This document shows positions 6,844-14,393 of a stretch of 14,763 bases of DNA, piece by piece. This stretch comes from Planctomycetota bacterium (GTDB lineage: Bacteria > Planctomycetota > Brocadiia > JAJRTI01). Under the pieces are notes generated by a model. It was not told where the DNA came from. It was given only the letters and a program-made list of their open reading frames with translations, and did no database searches. Location: the NCBI GenBank assembly GCA_024278415.1, contig JAJRTI010000832.1, positions 1 to 14,763 of the forward strand, written 5' to 3'. Made by a program: the position numbers and the translations under genes. The stretch's first letter is position 1; every line of letters starts with the position of its first letter.

Positions 6844-8205
6844 ATGCCTGAGCTGCATAGCTTATTCCCCGCCAACGAGGGCCTCGGCCTAGCGACGGAC
6901 CTGTACGAACTGACCATGGCCGCGGGGTTCTTCGAGCACGGCAAGCACGAGCGGGCCACGTTCGAGTTGTTCGTGCGAAGCTTCCCCAAGCACCGGTCAT
7001 ATCTGGTCGCCGCGGGCCTCGAGCAGGCGCTTCACTACCTCGCCAGCCTGCATTTCAGCAAACGGGCGATCCAATACTTGCGCGCGCATCCGTCGTTCGC
7101 GCACATCAGCGATGGCTTCTTCGAGTACCTCGGCGACTTCCGTTTCGGGGGCGACGTGTGGGCCATGCCGGAGGGCACGGTGTTCTTTCCGGGCGAGCCT
7201 GTGCTCGCGGTCAGTGCGCCGCTCATCCATGCGCAGATCGTCGAGACGTACCTGCTCACGACGATCAACTACCAGACGCTCGTCGCGACCAAGGCCGCGC
7301 GCACCGTGGCCGCGGCGCGGGGCCGCGCGGTGGTGGACTTCGGCGCGCGCCGCGCGCACGGGTTCGCCGCGGCCATGGCCGCGGCGAGAGCCAGCTACAT
7401 CGGCGGGTGCGCCGGCACATCGAACGTGCTCGCCGCGCGCGAGCTGGGCCTGCCTGCCGTCGGCACGGCCGCGCACTCATGGACCATGGCGTTCGGCTCT
7501 GAACAAGCCGCGTTCGACGCGTATCAGAAGGTGTTCCCCGAGAGCACGACGTTGCTCATCGACACGTATGACGTGATTGAGGGCGCCAAGCGCGCGGCCA
7601 AGCTCAAGGGCAAGGTGAATGCCGTACGGCTCGACAGCGGCGACCTCCTCGCCCAAAGCAGACAGGTGCGGGAGATCCTCGACGCTGCCGGCGCGCGCGA
7701 GGTGCGCATCGTCGCGAGCGGCGACCTCAACGAGTTCAAGATCGACGAGTTGCTTCGGGCCGGCGCACCCATCGACTCGTTTGGCGTGGGCACGGAGATG
7801 GTCACGTCACGCGACGACCCTGCGCTCTCCGGCGTGTACAAACTCGTGGAGATCGAGGAGGGGGGTGCGATGAGGCCCCGGGTGAAGCTGAGCGAAGACA
7901 AGGCGACGTACCCCTGCCGGAAACAGGTGTTCCGCCGCAGCGACTTGCGGGGGCGATACGCGGGTGACGTCGTCGCTCGAGCCGACGCGGCCATGGAGGG
8001 CGAGCCGCTGCTGGCGCCGGTCATGCGTGCGGGCAAGCTCGCGTGCCGCCTGCCGCGCCTGGATGCGATCCAGCAGCGCACGCTCGAGTCGCTTGCGCGT
8101 CTGCCGTCGAAGCACAAGCGCCTCCAGCGTGCTGTGCGGTATCCCGTGGCCATGAGCCAGGGGCTCGAGACGGCGCTGGCCGTGGCGCGGGCGGGGGTGG
8201 GCTAA
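6844..8205 (+). CDS. pncB: Nicotinate phosphoribosyltransferase
   Basis: This cytoplasmic enzyme joins nicotinate to PRPP, using ATP, to give nicotinate mononucleotide: the first step of the Preiss-Handler NAD salvage route. The 453-residue product has family hallmarks in order: TDLYELTMA near the N-terminus (18-26), DFGARRAHG (165-173), GTAAHSWTMAF (207-217) with His211 at the position of the phosphorylated His, VRLDSGDL (261-268) and the phosphate-binding FGVGTEMVTS (313-322). Length is normal for the family. It begins 11 bases after the channel stop, so the two are probably one operon; no strong Shine-Dalgarno site is seen. Its stop lies 10 bases from the stop of the convergent minus-strand pseudokinase gene, leaving no room for a terminator between them. 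Confidence 0.96.
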   Translation: MPELHSLFPANEGLGLATDLYELTMAAGFFEHGKHERATFELFVRSFPKHRSYLVAAGLEQALHYLASLHFSKRAIQYLRAHPSFAHISDGFFEYLGDFRFGGDVWAMPEGTVFFPGEPVLAVSAPLIHAQIVETYLLTTINYQTLVATKAARTVAAARGRAVVDFGARRAHGFAAAMAAARASYIGGCAGTSNVLAARELGLPAVGTAAHSWTMAFGSEQAAFDAYQKVFPESTTLLIDTYDVIEGAKRAAKLKGKVNAVRLDSGDLLAQSRQVREILDAAGAREVRIVASGDLNEFKIDELLRAGAPIDSFGVGTEMVTSRDDPALSGVYKLVEIEEGGAMRPRVKLSEDKATYPCRKQVFRRSDLRGRYAGDVVARADAAMEGEPLLAPVMRAGKLACRLPRLDAIQQRTLESLARLPSKHKRLQRAVRYPVAMSQGLETALAVARAGVG

Positions 8206-8215
8206 GCCGCCGCCC

Positions 8216-9886
8216 CTATCTTCGTGAGAGCGCCACCACGACGGCGCCCGCCAGGGCCGCGGCCACCACAATGGCGCCCACGACCATGAGCATGATGAAC
8301 GAGCGCCGCTTCTTGCGCGCCTCTTGGATGAGCGGCTCGAGTTCCTGCGCCAAGCTCACGTCGGCTGGGTTCATGGCGATCGCCTTCTCCCACATGGCCA
8401 CGGCCTCCCCGTACCGCTTCTGGGCGTAGAGCGTGTCGCCCTCTTGCCGACACGCGTCTGCATCCGTCGCGATTTGGATCTGCTCGATCTCGGCAAGCTG
8501 CTTCTTCGCGGCCTCGCTGTCTGGCACGATCTTGAGCCCTTGCTGGCACGCGAGCCGCGCGGCGGGCAGGTCGCCCTCGCGGATGTGGCGCTTGGCTTCG
8601 TTCAGGTAGTCGTGCACCATGACTTCGCGGCCGGCCAGGGACTTGGCCTGCGCGATCTTGTGCTTGAGCGTCCGGTTGTCGGGCCGCAGGAGGAGGGCGG
8701 CGTTCCAGTGCTCGATGGCCTCGCTGGGCTTGCCCTGTTCCCAGAGCTTCTTGCCGGCCTCGATGTGGTCGTACCACGCCTTCAGCTTGCCCTGGGCTTC
8801 GGCGAGCCGAGCGGCGACATCGGCGTAGCTCGTGGGCAAGCGCCTGAGTTGCTGGACCGCGTGCTTGTACTGGTGGCTCTCCATGGACCGGACCGCGCTT
8901 GCGTAGATCGTCTCGGCCTTGGATTCGTCAACTTCTGGATCCGCCGCCTCCAGCACGGGCATATCATCGCCCGTCGAGTTGGCGATCTCCATGAGGGGGA
9001 CAGGCGCGGGCGTGTGGCCCTCCTGGGCCATGGCCTGGGCCTCGGCCCCGCCCATGGTGGGACTGGGCATGGCCACGTCTGGCGTTGGCGGCCCCCCGCC
9101 GGCCACGTCGTCGGCAAAGCTGAACGGCAGCTCCTCGTCATCGGATTCGTCGGGCAGGGCGGCAGGCTCGCCCCCGAGCCACGCGAGGAACTCGTCGTAG
9201 CTGGTCAATGCGTTTTCGCCCGAGCCCTGTAGCTTGGCCACGATCGCGTCCACCCCCCGGTCATCGCCAGCCGCGGCGCTGCTCCCGGCATCTGGGGCGA
9301 AACTGAGTTCGAGCACTTCGCTCCCGGACACGAGTTGCTTCAGGATGTTGCCGAGGGAATAGAGGTCGCGCTGGATGTAGACCTGGAGGTCCGTGCGGTT
9401 GCGCACGGCCGCCATGAACCCCATACGCGCGAAGCGGAACGCGCCGGTTTCGTCGACGATCACGTCCGACGCCCGCAACTCGCCATGCACCACTTCGGCC
9501 GCGGCGCAGATGCTGAGGGCCTTGGCGACGCCCTTGAGCGTCTCGATCGCGCGGGCGTCGTCCATCGGCCCCCGTTCGTCGATTTGCTGGGCGAGCGTTT
9601 TGCCTGGCACGTGCTCGGCCACGACATAGTGGTAAGGAGGCTGCGAGCCCACGTTGATGATGGCCAGGGCGGGGCCCGCCTCCCTTTGCGCCGCGGCCTT
9701 TACTTGCGCCATGAAGTCCCGAATCGTGGTCGGATCCCGGGCCTCCTCTGGCGAGAGCACGCAGAGCGTGACCAGGCGGTCCATGCTCTGCTGTTTGGCC
9801 ACGTACGACCAGACCTTGCCCGCGGTGGTGAGAGGCGAGACGATCTCGAAGCCGTCGATCTGGGGATCTGCCATGGACTGTTGCAT
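8216..9886 (-). CDS. Pseudokinase-TPR membrane protein
   Basis: The 556-residue product has a protein-kinase-like N-terminal domain (about 12-235) that lacks the catalytic residues. The VAIK lysine is Cys42 (VTLCVL). The HRD motif reads HGE (134-136). The metal-binding DFG site reads ARM (153-155). The segment up to RDLYSLG (173-179) is too short to hold an APE motif. The Gly-rich loop is also degraded (LTTAGKVWSY). An acidic/Pro-rich linker (about 240-325) leads to tetratricopeptide-like repeats (about 326-365, 374-405, 425-457, 477-511), a transmembrane helix (about 529-552) and a short tail. The kinase-like and TPR parts would therefore be cytoplasmic and C-terminally anchored, like the active kinase at 2816-4042. 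It probably acts as a scaffold or allosteric partner. An in-frame ATG at 9874 is an equally good start. A promoter candidate lies upstream at 9953-9981. Confidence 0.85.
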   Translation of the reverse strand: MQQSMADPQIDGFEIVSPLTTAGKVWSYVAKQQSMDRLVTLCVLSPEEARDPTTIRDFMAQVKAAAQREAGPALAIINVGSQPPYHYVVAEHVPGKTLAQQIDERGPMDDARAIETLKGVAKALSICAAAEVVHGELRASDVIVDETGAFRFARMGFMAAVRNRTDLQVYIQRDLYSLGNILKQLVSGSEVLELSFAPDAGSSAAAGDDRGVDAIVAKLQGSGENALTSYDEFLAWLGGEPAALPDESDDEELPFSFADDVAGGGPPTPDVAMPSPTMGGAEAQAMAQEGHTPAPVPLMEIANSTGDDMPVLEAADPEVDESKAETIYASAVRSMESHQYKHAVQQLRRLPTSYADVAARLAEAQGKLKAWYDHIEAGKKLWEQGKPSEAIEHWNAALLLRPDNRTLKHKIAQAKSLAGREVMVHDYLNEAKRHIREGDLPAARLACQQGLKIVPDSEAAKKQLAEIEQIQIATDADACRQEGDTLYAQKRYGEAVAMWEKAIAMNPADVSLAQELEPLIQEARKKRRSFIMLMVVGAIVVAAALAGAVVVALSRR

Positions 9887-9952
9887 TGCTCAGGGGCGCC
9901 AGGGGCTCGAAGCGGCGAACGCGCCGTCTCACACCGTGCTGGAGGGCGCCTC

Positions 9953-9981
9953 AGCTTAGCCGGACGCGCCACCCTCGTCAA
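9953..9981 (-). promoter_or_regulatory. Sigma70-like promoter candidate for the pseudokinase gene
   Basis: On the minus strand TTGACG (9981-9976), 17 bases, then TAAGCT (9958-9953). The -10 is weak (three of six bases), but the -35 and spacing match the other promoters here. The start near 9946 gives a leader of about 60 bases to the ATG at 9886. Confidence 0.4.
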
Positions 9982-10022
9982 CCTCCCGTTGGCGAGCGCC
10001 ATCGGTTTCCGCTGCCCGGGCC

Positions 10023-10307
10023 TCAACGGTCGTAGAAGACTCCCCTGCGCAAGGCCACGTGCTCCACGTTTTTGTCCCAGTCGTCCTTGATGCGCTGCAC
10101 GTAGTCCGTGCGCGGGATCGGCTCCGCCAGGTTCTCGTCCCGCGCGTCGCTCACCTCTTCGGAGAGTACGATCACGTTGTCTTCGTACTGCCTGAATCGG
10201 CGGATGCGGTACACGTTGTAGCCCACGCACACACACAGCAGGAGCACCAGCAGTCCGACGACGGTCTTGCCGACAAAGTGGATCGCCTTCTCTGTGGATG
10301 CAAACAC
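10023..10307 (-). CDS. Small one-helix membrane protein at the end of the pilus/secretion-like operon
   Basis: The 94-residue product starts at a GTG (10307) with a strong GAGGAG 8 bases upstream. That site begins just after the stop of the PilO-like gene, so the two are tightly coupled with a 15-base gap. A short cytoplasmic N-terminus precedes one transmembrane helix (about 11-30, VGKTVVGLLVLLLCVCVGY). The rest (31-94) is charged and would lie in the periplasm, with acidic VLSEEVSDARDENLAEP and a basic end. I recognise no family. It sits where pilP lies in classical pilMNOP operons, but it has no lipobox and no PilP-like length. A subunit or stabiliser of the inner-membrane platform is a reasonable inference. 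Confidence 0.65.
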   Translation of the reverse strand: MFASTEKAIHFVGKTVVGLLVLLLCVCVGYNVYRIRRFRQYEDNVIVLSEEVSDARDENLAEPIPRTDYVQRIKDDWDKNVEHVALRRGVFYDR

Positions 10308-10322
10308 GCGGAACGCTCCTCG

Positions 10323-11186
10323 TCAGCCGCTCTCTGGGACGTTGAAGTCGAGGTATTCGAGGTCGAGCGAGACCTGCACGGGCATCTCTCCGACGGCGCC
10401 TCCTCTGGCGCTGCTGCCGATGACGGCCTTCTCGATACGCATAGCCTTGATGACCACGCTGGTTCGGCCCGGCTTCCTCGAATTAGGATAGAGCAGATAA
10501 TCCAGGAACATGCCGAGCTTGTAGAACGGGATCTGCGCGACGAACGTGACCTTGGAGACTTTGTAAAGAGGCTGCCGGCCGACGGTCAGCACGTCTGGGG
10601 GCACCTCGAAGCGGCGCACTTGGAGCGTCAGGACGCTGTCTTTTGCCATGCGCGTGGTTTCGATGGCCCAGCACAGATCCTGCCATATCCACAAGCGCTT
10701 GCGGAGCCACTCATACTCAAACGGGTCGGGGTGCTCGTCTGCATTGCTCTCCCAGCGCTCCTCGCTGAGCTTCTTATCCACGCCGTACTTGTGCATGCGC
10801 TCGCGCAGTTGGCGCACTGCGGCGACGTACGCGCCTTTGAAGATGAGCGGCGACGGCTGGCCTTGGCCGCCCATGCGCTCCTCGCCCGGCAGCTTCCGCT
10901 CCAGGTCCGTGTCGCGGGCGGCCAGATATTCGAGCGTCGCCTGCCACTGCAGGCTCAGGTAGTCTTTGTAGTCTTGGTACGCGTTGATGATGTCCTTGTT
11001 GGGCAGTTGCTTCTGGCGTTCGGGCGTCAGCCAGCTTTCCATAAACTCCTGGCCCTTGCGGATCTCATCCTCGATGTCCCGGTTGGCCTTCACCTGCGGC
11101 AGAAGCAGGGTGACCACCACCACCGCCAGCGCGATCCACAGCACGCTCAAAACGATCCAGAAGCTGTTGCGTCTCAACCAGTCCAT
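10323..11186 (-). CDS. PilO/GspM-like inner-membrane platform protein
   Basis: The 287-residue product opens with a short charged tail (MDWLRRN), one transmembrane helix (about 9-30) and a long periplasmic region. That region starts with a helical charged stretch (about 31-60) and ends in beta-rich segments such as SKVTFVAQIPFYKLGMFLDYLL and VSLDLEYLDF, which have the form of the ferredoxin-like fold of PilO (small-residue hydrophobic strands around a helix). This topology, and its place directly after a PilM-PilN fusion, fit PilO of type IV pili or GspM of type II secretion. It is longer than typical PilO (about 200 residues), with an extra central segment (about 70-170). Direct sequence similarity to PilO is weak by eye, so the call leans on context. 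A poorly placed GAGG lies about 13 bases before the ATG. The gap to the upstream gene is 292 bases and carries repeats. Confidence 0.65.
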   Translation of the reverse strand: MDWLRRNSFWIVLSVLWIALAVVVVTLLLPQVKANRDIEDEIRKGQEFMESWLTPERQKQLPNKDIINAYQDYKDYLSLQWQATLEYLAARDTDLERKLPGEERMGGQGQPSPLIFKGAYVAAVRQLRERMHKYGVDKKLSEERWESNADEHPDPFEYEWLRKRLWIWQDLCWAIETTRMAKDSVLTLQVRRFEVPPDVLTVGRQPLYKVSKVTFVAQIPFYKLGMFLDYLLYPNSRKPGRTSVVIKAMRIEKAVIGSSARGGAVGEMPVQVSLDLEYLDFNVPESG

Positions 11187-11306
11187 GGTTCGGGTGCGTC
11201 CTCGATCGCGGGGCCCGTTTGGGAGCTAAGTGTGGGGTTCCGAAAATCCGTGTAGAGATTGAGTGCGCTCGCCGCGCACCTGCCTGGCCTGGCGGGAAGA
11301 ACGGAA

Positions 11307-11354
11307 GGAATGGAATGTTGGAATGCTGCCGTGCGAAGCGCATTCCAGCCTTCC
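11307..11354. repeat. GGAATG word repeats with inverted copy
   Basis: GGAATG occurs at 11307-11312, 11312-11317 and 11320-11325, with an inverted CATTCC at 11341-11346. GGAAGG (11303-11308) can also pair with CCTTCC (11349-11354). The element lies between the PilMN and PilO-like genes and resembles in style the ATGGTTG words at 4126-4240. Confidence 0.55.
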
Positions 11355-11376
11355 ATCAGTCCGCTGTTCCTTGTTT

Positions 11377-11412
11377 CGTATGGCGTATCACGGGTCGCAA
11401 ATACGCCATACG
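11377..11412. repeat. Perfect 12-bp inverted repeat between the PilMN and PilO-like genes
   Basis: CGTATGGCGTAT (11377-11388) and ATACGCCATACG (11401-11412) are exact complements around a 12-base loop. In the minus-strand transcript the hairpin would lie about 67 bases past the PilMN stop, inside the operon. No T-tract follows. It may shape mRNA decay or differential expression of the downstream genes. Confidence 0.7.
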
Positions 11413-11478
11413 CTGCCGAGGGGGCACGCTCACTGCGCAACGTCTTGTTTTTCGTGGCCGCTGCTGGCGGTGAAGGCA

Positions 11479-13200
11479 CTAAGGTGTCTTGTAGAACTCG
11501 AACTCGACCTTGAACACGTAGTACGCCTTGTCGCCGGGCTTGGGCGGTGCGGCTGCGGCAGACAACTGGCTCCGAGGCCAGCCATTGACGAACTTGATGC
11601 TCTCGGTCACCAGCCTCGGGCTGCTCTTGAGCCGGGCCATCATGCCGGTTTCGGCCCGGTAGAGGGCGTTGTTTTCGTTTTCGCCTTTGGACATGAGGAA
11701 CCCGGCCGTCAGTTCAGCCTTGAGCCGGCCGCGGCCCGAGGTGTCCGGCGCCATCTTGTCTTCAGGCGTGGGCTCCCGCAACACCAGGTCGATGAGCCAC
11801 AGCTTGCGCTGAGGCTTCATGTTGCTCTTGGTGTTGTTGGGCAGCACGCCGTCTAGCAGCACATCGAACAGATCGAGATACGCGCCCCGGCCGCGGCCCA
11901 GCGCTTGGACGCGTTCGATGTTCTTGAGGATCTTGGACACGTCCTTGGCCTTTTGGAGCTGCTTCTGAAGGTCGCCCATCTCCTGCACTTGTGGCTCGAC
12001 TGTGCCGTAGTAGAGATCCTTGAGTTTCGTGTTGCGGTACTTGGCAAAGCCGAACGCGGTGAGGCAGGTTGCGAGGAGGATGCTGGGCACCGCGGTGAAG
12101 TAAGGCTTCGTGCGGCCGAGCATGCTCTTGCGCGCCGCGCGCTGGGGGATGAGGCTCACGTCAATCGAGGTGTACCCACAGCCGTGCAGCCCCAGGCCGA
12201 TGGCGACCGCGAAGCTGCCCAAGTCCTGCGCCAACAGGCTGGTGTCCATGTTCTCTGCGATCTCGATCATGCCGAACTGGTCGAGTTGGACAATGTTCAT
12301 GCCGAGGCTGCGCTTGAGCATTTTGCGCAGGCCCAAGAGGTTGGCGCCGCCGCCCAGCAGCACGACCCGGTCTAACTTGTAGTCCTTGCCCTGGGTGCGT
12401 TGGTACGCGAGGGACTTCTGCACCTCGCCCACCAGCTCCATGATCGAGGGCAGGATCATTTCCAGCACGTCTTTGGCGTGCTTGGATTTGGCCAGGTTGA
12501 GCTTGGCGGCTTCGGCCCGATCCAAATCCAAATTGAACTCGTCCGCGAGCATCTGCGTGGTCTTGCGCCCGCCCACGGGAATGCTGCGCACCCAGAACTC
12601 GGTATGCGTCATCGCCAGGAGGTTCGTGCTCTCGCTGCCCACGTCGATGGCCAGCGTGGCTTTGCCGATCTCCTGGTCGTGCATGAAAAAGTTGTACAGC
12701 GCGACCGGCGTGGGCTGCACGTCGTCCACCGGCAGATTGGCCGCGGACAGGCTCAAGAAGTAGTTGTTCAGCAGGTTCTTCTTGACCGCAAAGATCAGCC
12801 CCTCGCGCTCGCGGCTTTCGGGGTCCGCGGCGTCGAAGACCTCGTAATCCCAGATCACCTCGTCCAGCACGAAGGGGATCTGCTGATGCGCCTCGTATTG
12901 AACGATCTCGTGGATGGACTTGCGGCCCACCATGACGAGTTGGAGCCCGCGGATAAACGTCTCGGCCCCGGGCACGGAGATGATGACCTTCTCGCCCTTC
13001 ACCCGATGCCGCGTCTGGAACTCGGCCAGCGCTTGCCACGTGCCGCGGCTGCGTCCGATCTGCGTCCCCCCCTCATCCTCGAATTCGTCGTAGGGGATGT
13101 AGTCGACGTCCGTAATCTCCACGCCGTCACGGATCCGCCTCATGCACACGGCTTTGAGTGCGGACCTGCCAATATCGATTCCCCAGACTTCGCGTGCCAA
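11479..13200 (-). CDS. pilM: PilM-PilN fusion: actin-like ATPase joined to inner-membrane PilN-like domain
   Basis: The 573-residue product carries a complete PilM-type actin-like ATPase domain (about 1-342): phosphate-1 loop GIDIGRSALKAV (7-18), phosphate-2 loop AIDVGSESTNLL (184-195) and adenosine loop LLGGGANLLGL (281-291). It then runs without a stop into SIDVSLIPQRAARKS (345-359), matching the N-terminal INLLP-type peptide of PilN. A transmembrane helix (about 367-386), a coiled-coil-like stretch (about 400-432) and a periplasmic PilN-like domain follow. PilM normally binds the PilN peptide as a separate protein in the inner-membrane platform of type IV pili; here the two are one chain, as in GspL of type II secretion. 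The TTG at 13200 is preferred because GAAAGG lies 6 bases upstream and the ATPase fold then begins at residue 7. A GTG at 13257 would add 19 residues. Confidence 0.92.
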   Translation of the reverse strand: MAREVWGIDIGRSALKAVCMRRIRDGVEITDVDYIPYDEFEDEGGTQIGRSRGTWQALAEFQTRHRVKGEKVIISVPGAETFIRGLQLVMVGRKSIHEIVQYEAHQQIPFVLDEVIWDYEVFDAADPESREREGLIFAVKKNLLNNYFLSLSAANLPVDDVQPTPVALYNFFMHDQEIGKATLAIDVGSESTNLLAMTHTEFWVRSIPVGGRKTTQMLADEFNLDLDRAEAAKLNLAKSKHAKDVLEMILPSIMELVGEVQKSLAYQRTQGKDYKLDRVVLLGGGANLLGLRKMLKRSLGMNIVQLDQFGMIEIAENMDTSLLAQDLGSFAVAIGLGLHGCGYTSIDVSLIPQRAARKSMLGRTKPYFTAVPSILLATCLTAFGFAKYRNTKLKDLYYGTVEPQVQEMGDLQKQLQKAKDVSKILKNIERVQALGRGRGAYLDLFDVLLDGVLPNNTKSNMKPQRKLWLIDLVLREPTPEDKMAPDTSGRGRLKAELTAGFLMSKGENENNALYRAETGMMARLKSSPRLVTESIKFVNGWPRSQLSAAAAPPKPGDKAYYVFKVEFEFYKTP

Positions 13201-13322
13201 GATCGACCTTTCGTGGGCTCGGTGGCTCAACTGTGTAACGAGGAACTCGCGCGGCACAACCCGCTGGCGTGCCGGTCCCGGCTCCCCACTCGGTTCCCTG
13301 TGTGGAAAGTGAGGACGCCGAC

Positions 13323-13351
13323 ACTATACAGCAGAGCCCGTGTTCCGTCAA
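13323..13351 (-). promoter_or_regulatory. Sigma70-like promoter candidate for the PilMN operon
   Basis: On the minus strand TTGACG (13351-13346), exactly 17 bases, then TATAGT (13328-13323). Each hexamer matches consensus in five of six bases. Transcription would start near 13316, after the endonuclease-like gene stop at 13367, giving a leader of about 116 bases to the TTG at 13200. Confidence 0.65.
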
Positions 13352-13366
13352 TATCCGGCTGGGCGT

Positions 13367-14362
13367 TCAGAGCGCCTCATATCCCGGCACGGCTTCGACC
13401 GGCGTGTCGAGATACACTTTGGCTTCCGGGTTGCCGCAGAATTTGCCATGGCTCCAGCGTACCTCCACATGGCCTTCGATCGCAAGCAGCCGCTTCGCGC
13501 CCGTTCGAGTCTCGATCTCCGCCCGCCACTGGACTTGTGGCTGGAGCGCCCGATCCGCGGGCCAAGCGGAGAAGCCGGTGACCGCAAACCGGGCGTGCCA
13601 ATCCGCGCTGTTGAGCAGCTTGAGGCGTTGGGACCGGCCTCGCTGCACGCCCAGGAAGAAGTAGTCCACCGAAGAGATGCGCAGCATCTTCAGCAGCAAG
13701 TCGCGCTCGCGTCCTGCGGCCGCGGCTTCCCATCGCTTAGCCGACTCCGCGGCCACGGCCCGGGCCATGCGCCGGTACGAGTCCTCCAGGCCGGCCGGCA
13801 GCTTGCGCGGGAACGCCTTGCGCAGCACGTCGCGCTGCGCTTTCGTCATCTCACCCGGCGCGTCTGGGAAGCCTGTCAACCCTGCGGCCGCGATGCACTC
13901 CCGGTAGAACGCTGCATGTTCTTCTGCGGCCACCTCCTCATACCAGTGTGGCCCGCGGCCCGTCGCGGTTAGCGCCTCGGCGAAGAGCGCGTGCGGCGAC
14001 GGGTTGAGCAGCACCTTCGAGTTGTACTTGCAACTGATGAGGTACACGCGGTTGACGCGGATGTCCACCGGGATGTCATGGTGGTAAAGCGTCTTGCGGT
14101 TGCCCCTCCACTCGACCGCCCGCGGCGCGGCGCTCCCCAACTCGACCTCGAAGAAATGCCGTCCATTCTCGAACGCCGCGGCGAATTCCGCCGCGTGCTC
14201 GCCCGCGTCGTAAGCCGCGACGATCTCGCCCCAGTCCCCAGGCGCTAGATTCTCGATGGCCGGTGGCAGCGCGGTGTGCATCGCGTCCGCCAGCCGCGCG
14301 TGCGCCCCCATGACGCCGAGCGCGGTGACGACTTCGGTGATCTTGGTCTTGACGGTGGCCAC
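13367..14362 (-). CDS. Probable type II restriction endonuclease linked to the adjacent methyltransferase
   Basis: The 331-residue product starts at a GTG (14362), 31 bases after the methyltransferase stop on the same strand. That is the usual arrangement of a restriction-modification pair, and context is the main evidence. I do not recognise a named endonuclease family. The most conserved-looking core is HDIPVDIRVNRVYLISCKYNSK (split here: Asp100 in IPVD, then ISCK with Lys112), which fits a PD-(D/E)XK nuclease layout with the acidic residue of the E-x-K pair replaced by Ser110. Nearby acidic residues, including Glu72 and Glu74 in FFEVELG and Glu84, could complete the metal site. The C-terminal part (about 280-331) has alternating beta strands. 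It would cut unmethylated DNA in the cytoplasm. A non-nuclease partner protein remains possible. Confidence 0.55.
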   Translation of the reverse strand: MATVKTKITEVVTALGVMGAHARLADAMHTALPPAIENLAPGDWGEIVAAYDAGEHAAEFAAAFENGRHFFEVELGSAAPRAVEWRGNRKTLYHHDIPVDIRVNRVYLISCKYNSKVLLNPSPHALFAEALTATGRGPHWYEEVAAEEHAAFYRECIAAAGLTGFPDAPGEMTKAQRDVLRKAFPRKLPAGLEDSYRRMARAVAAESAKRWEAAAAGRERDLLLKMLRISSVDYFFLGVQRGRSQRLKLLNSADWHARFAVTGFSAWPADRALQPQVQWRAEIETRTGAKRLLAIEGHVEVRWSHGKFCGNPEAKVYLDTPVEAVPGYEAL

Positions 14363-14393
14363 AGTGATCTCGCGGGCGCGCCCGCCTGCTTTC

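Noticed and set aside
5852..7000. 382-residue minus-strand frame opposite the channel and pncB
   Set aside because: It lies across two well-recognised genes and has antisense composition.
10023..10307. PilP lipoprotein
   Set aside because: The N-terminal helix has no lipobox at its end and the protein is much shorter than PilP.
11377..11412. Rho-independent terminator after PilMN
   Set aside because: The 12-bp stem has a long loop and no T-tract on either strand, and it would cut off downstream operon genes.
12400..13581. 393-residue plus-strand frame opposite PilMN
   Set aside because: It crosses the PilMN promoter and the start of that gene and shows no domain.
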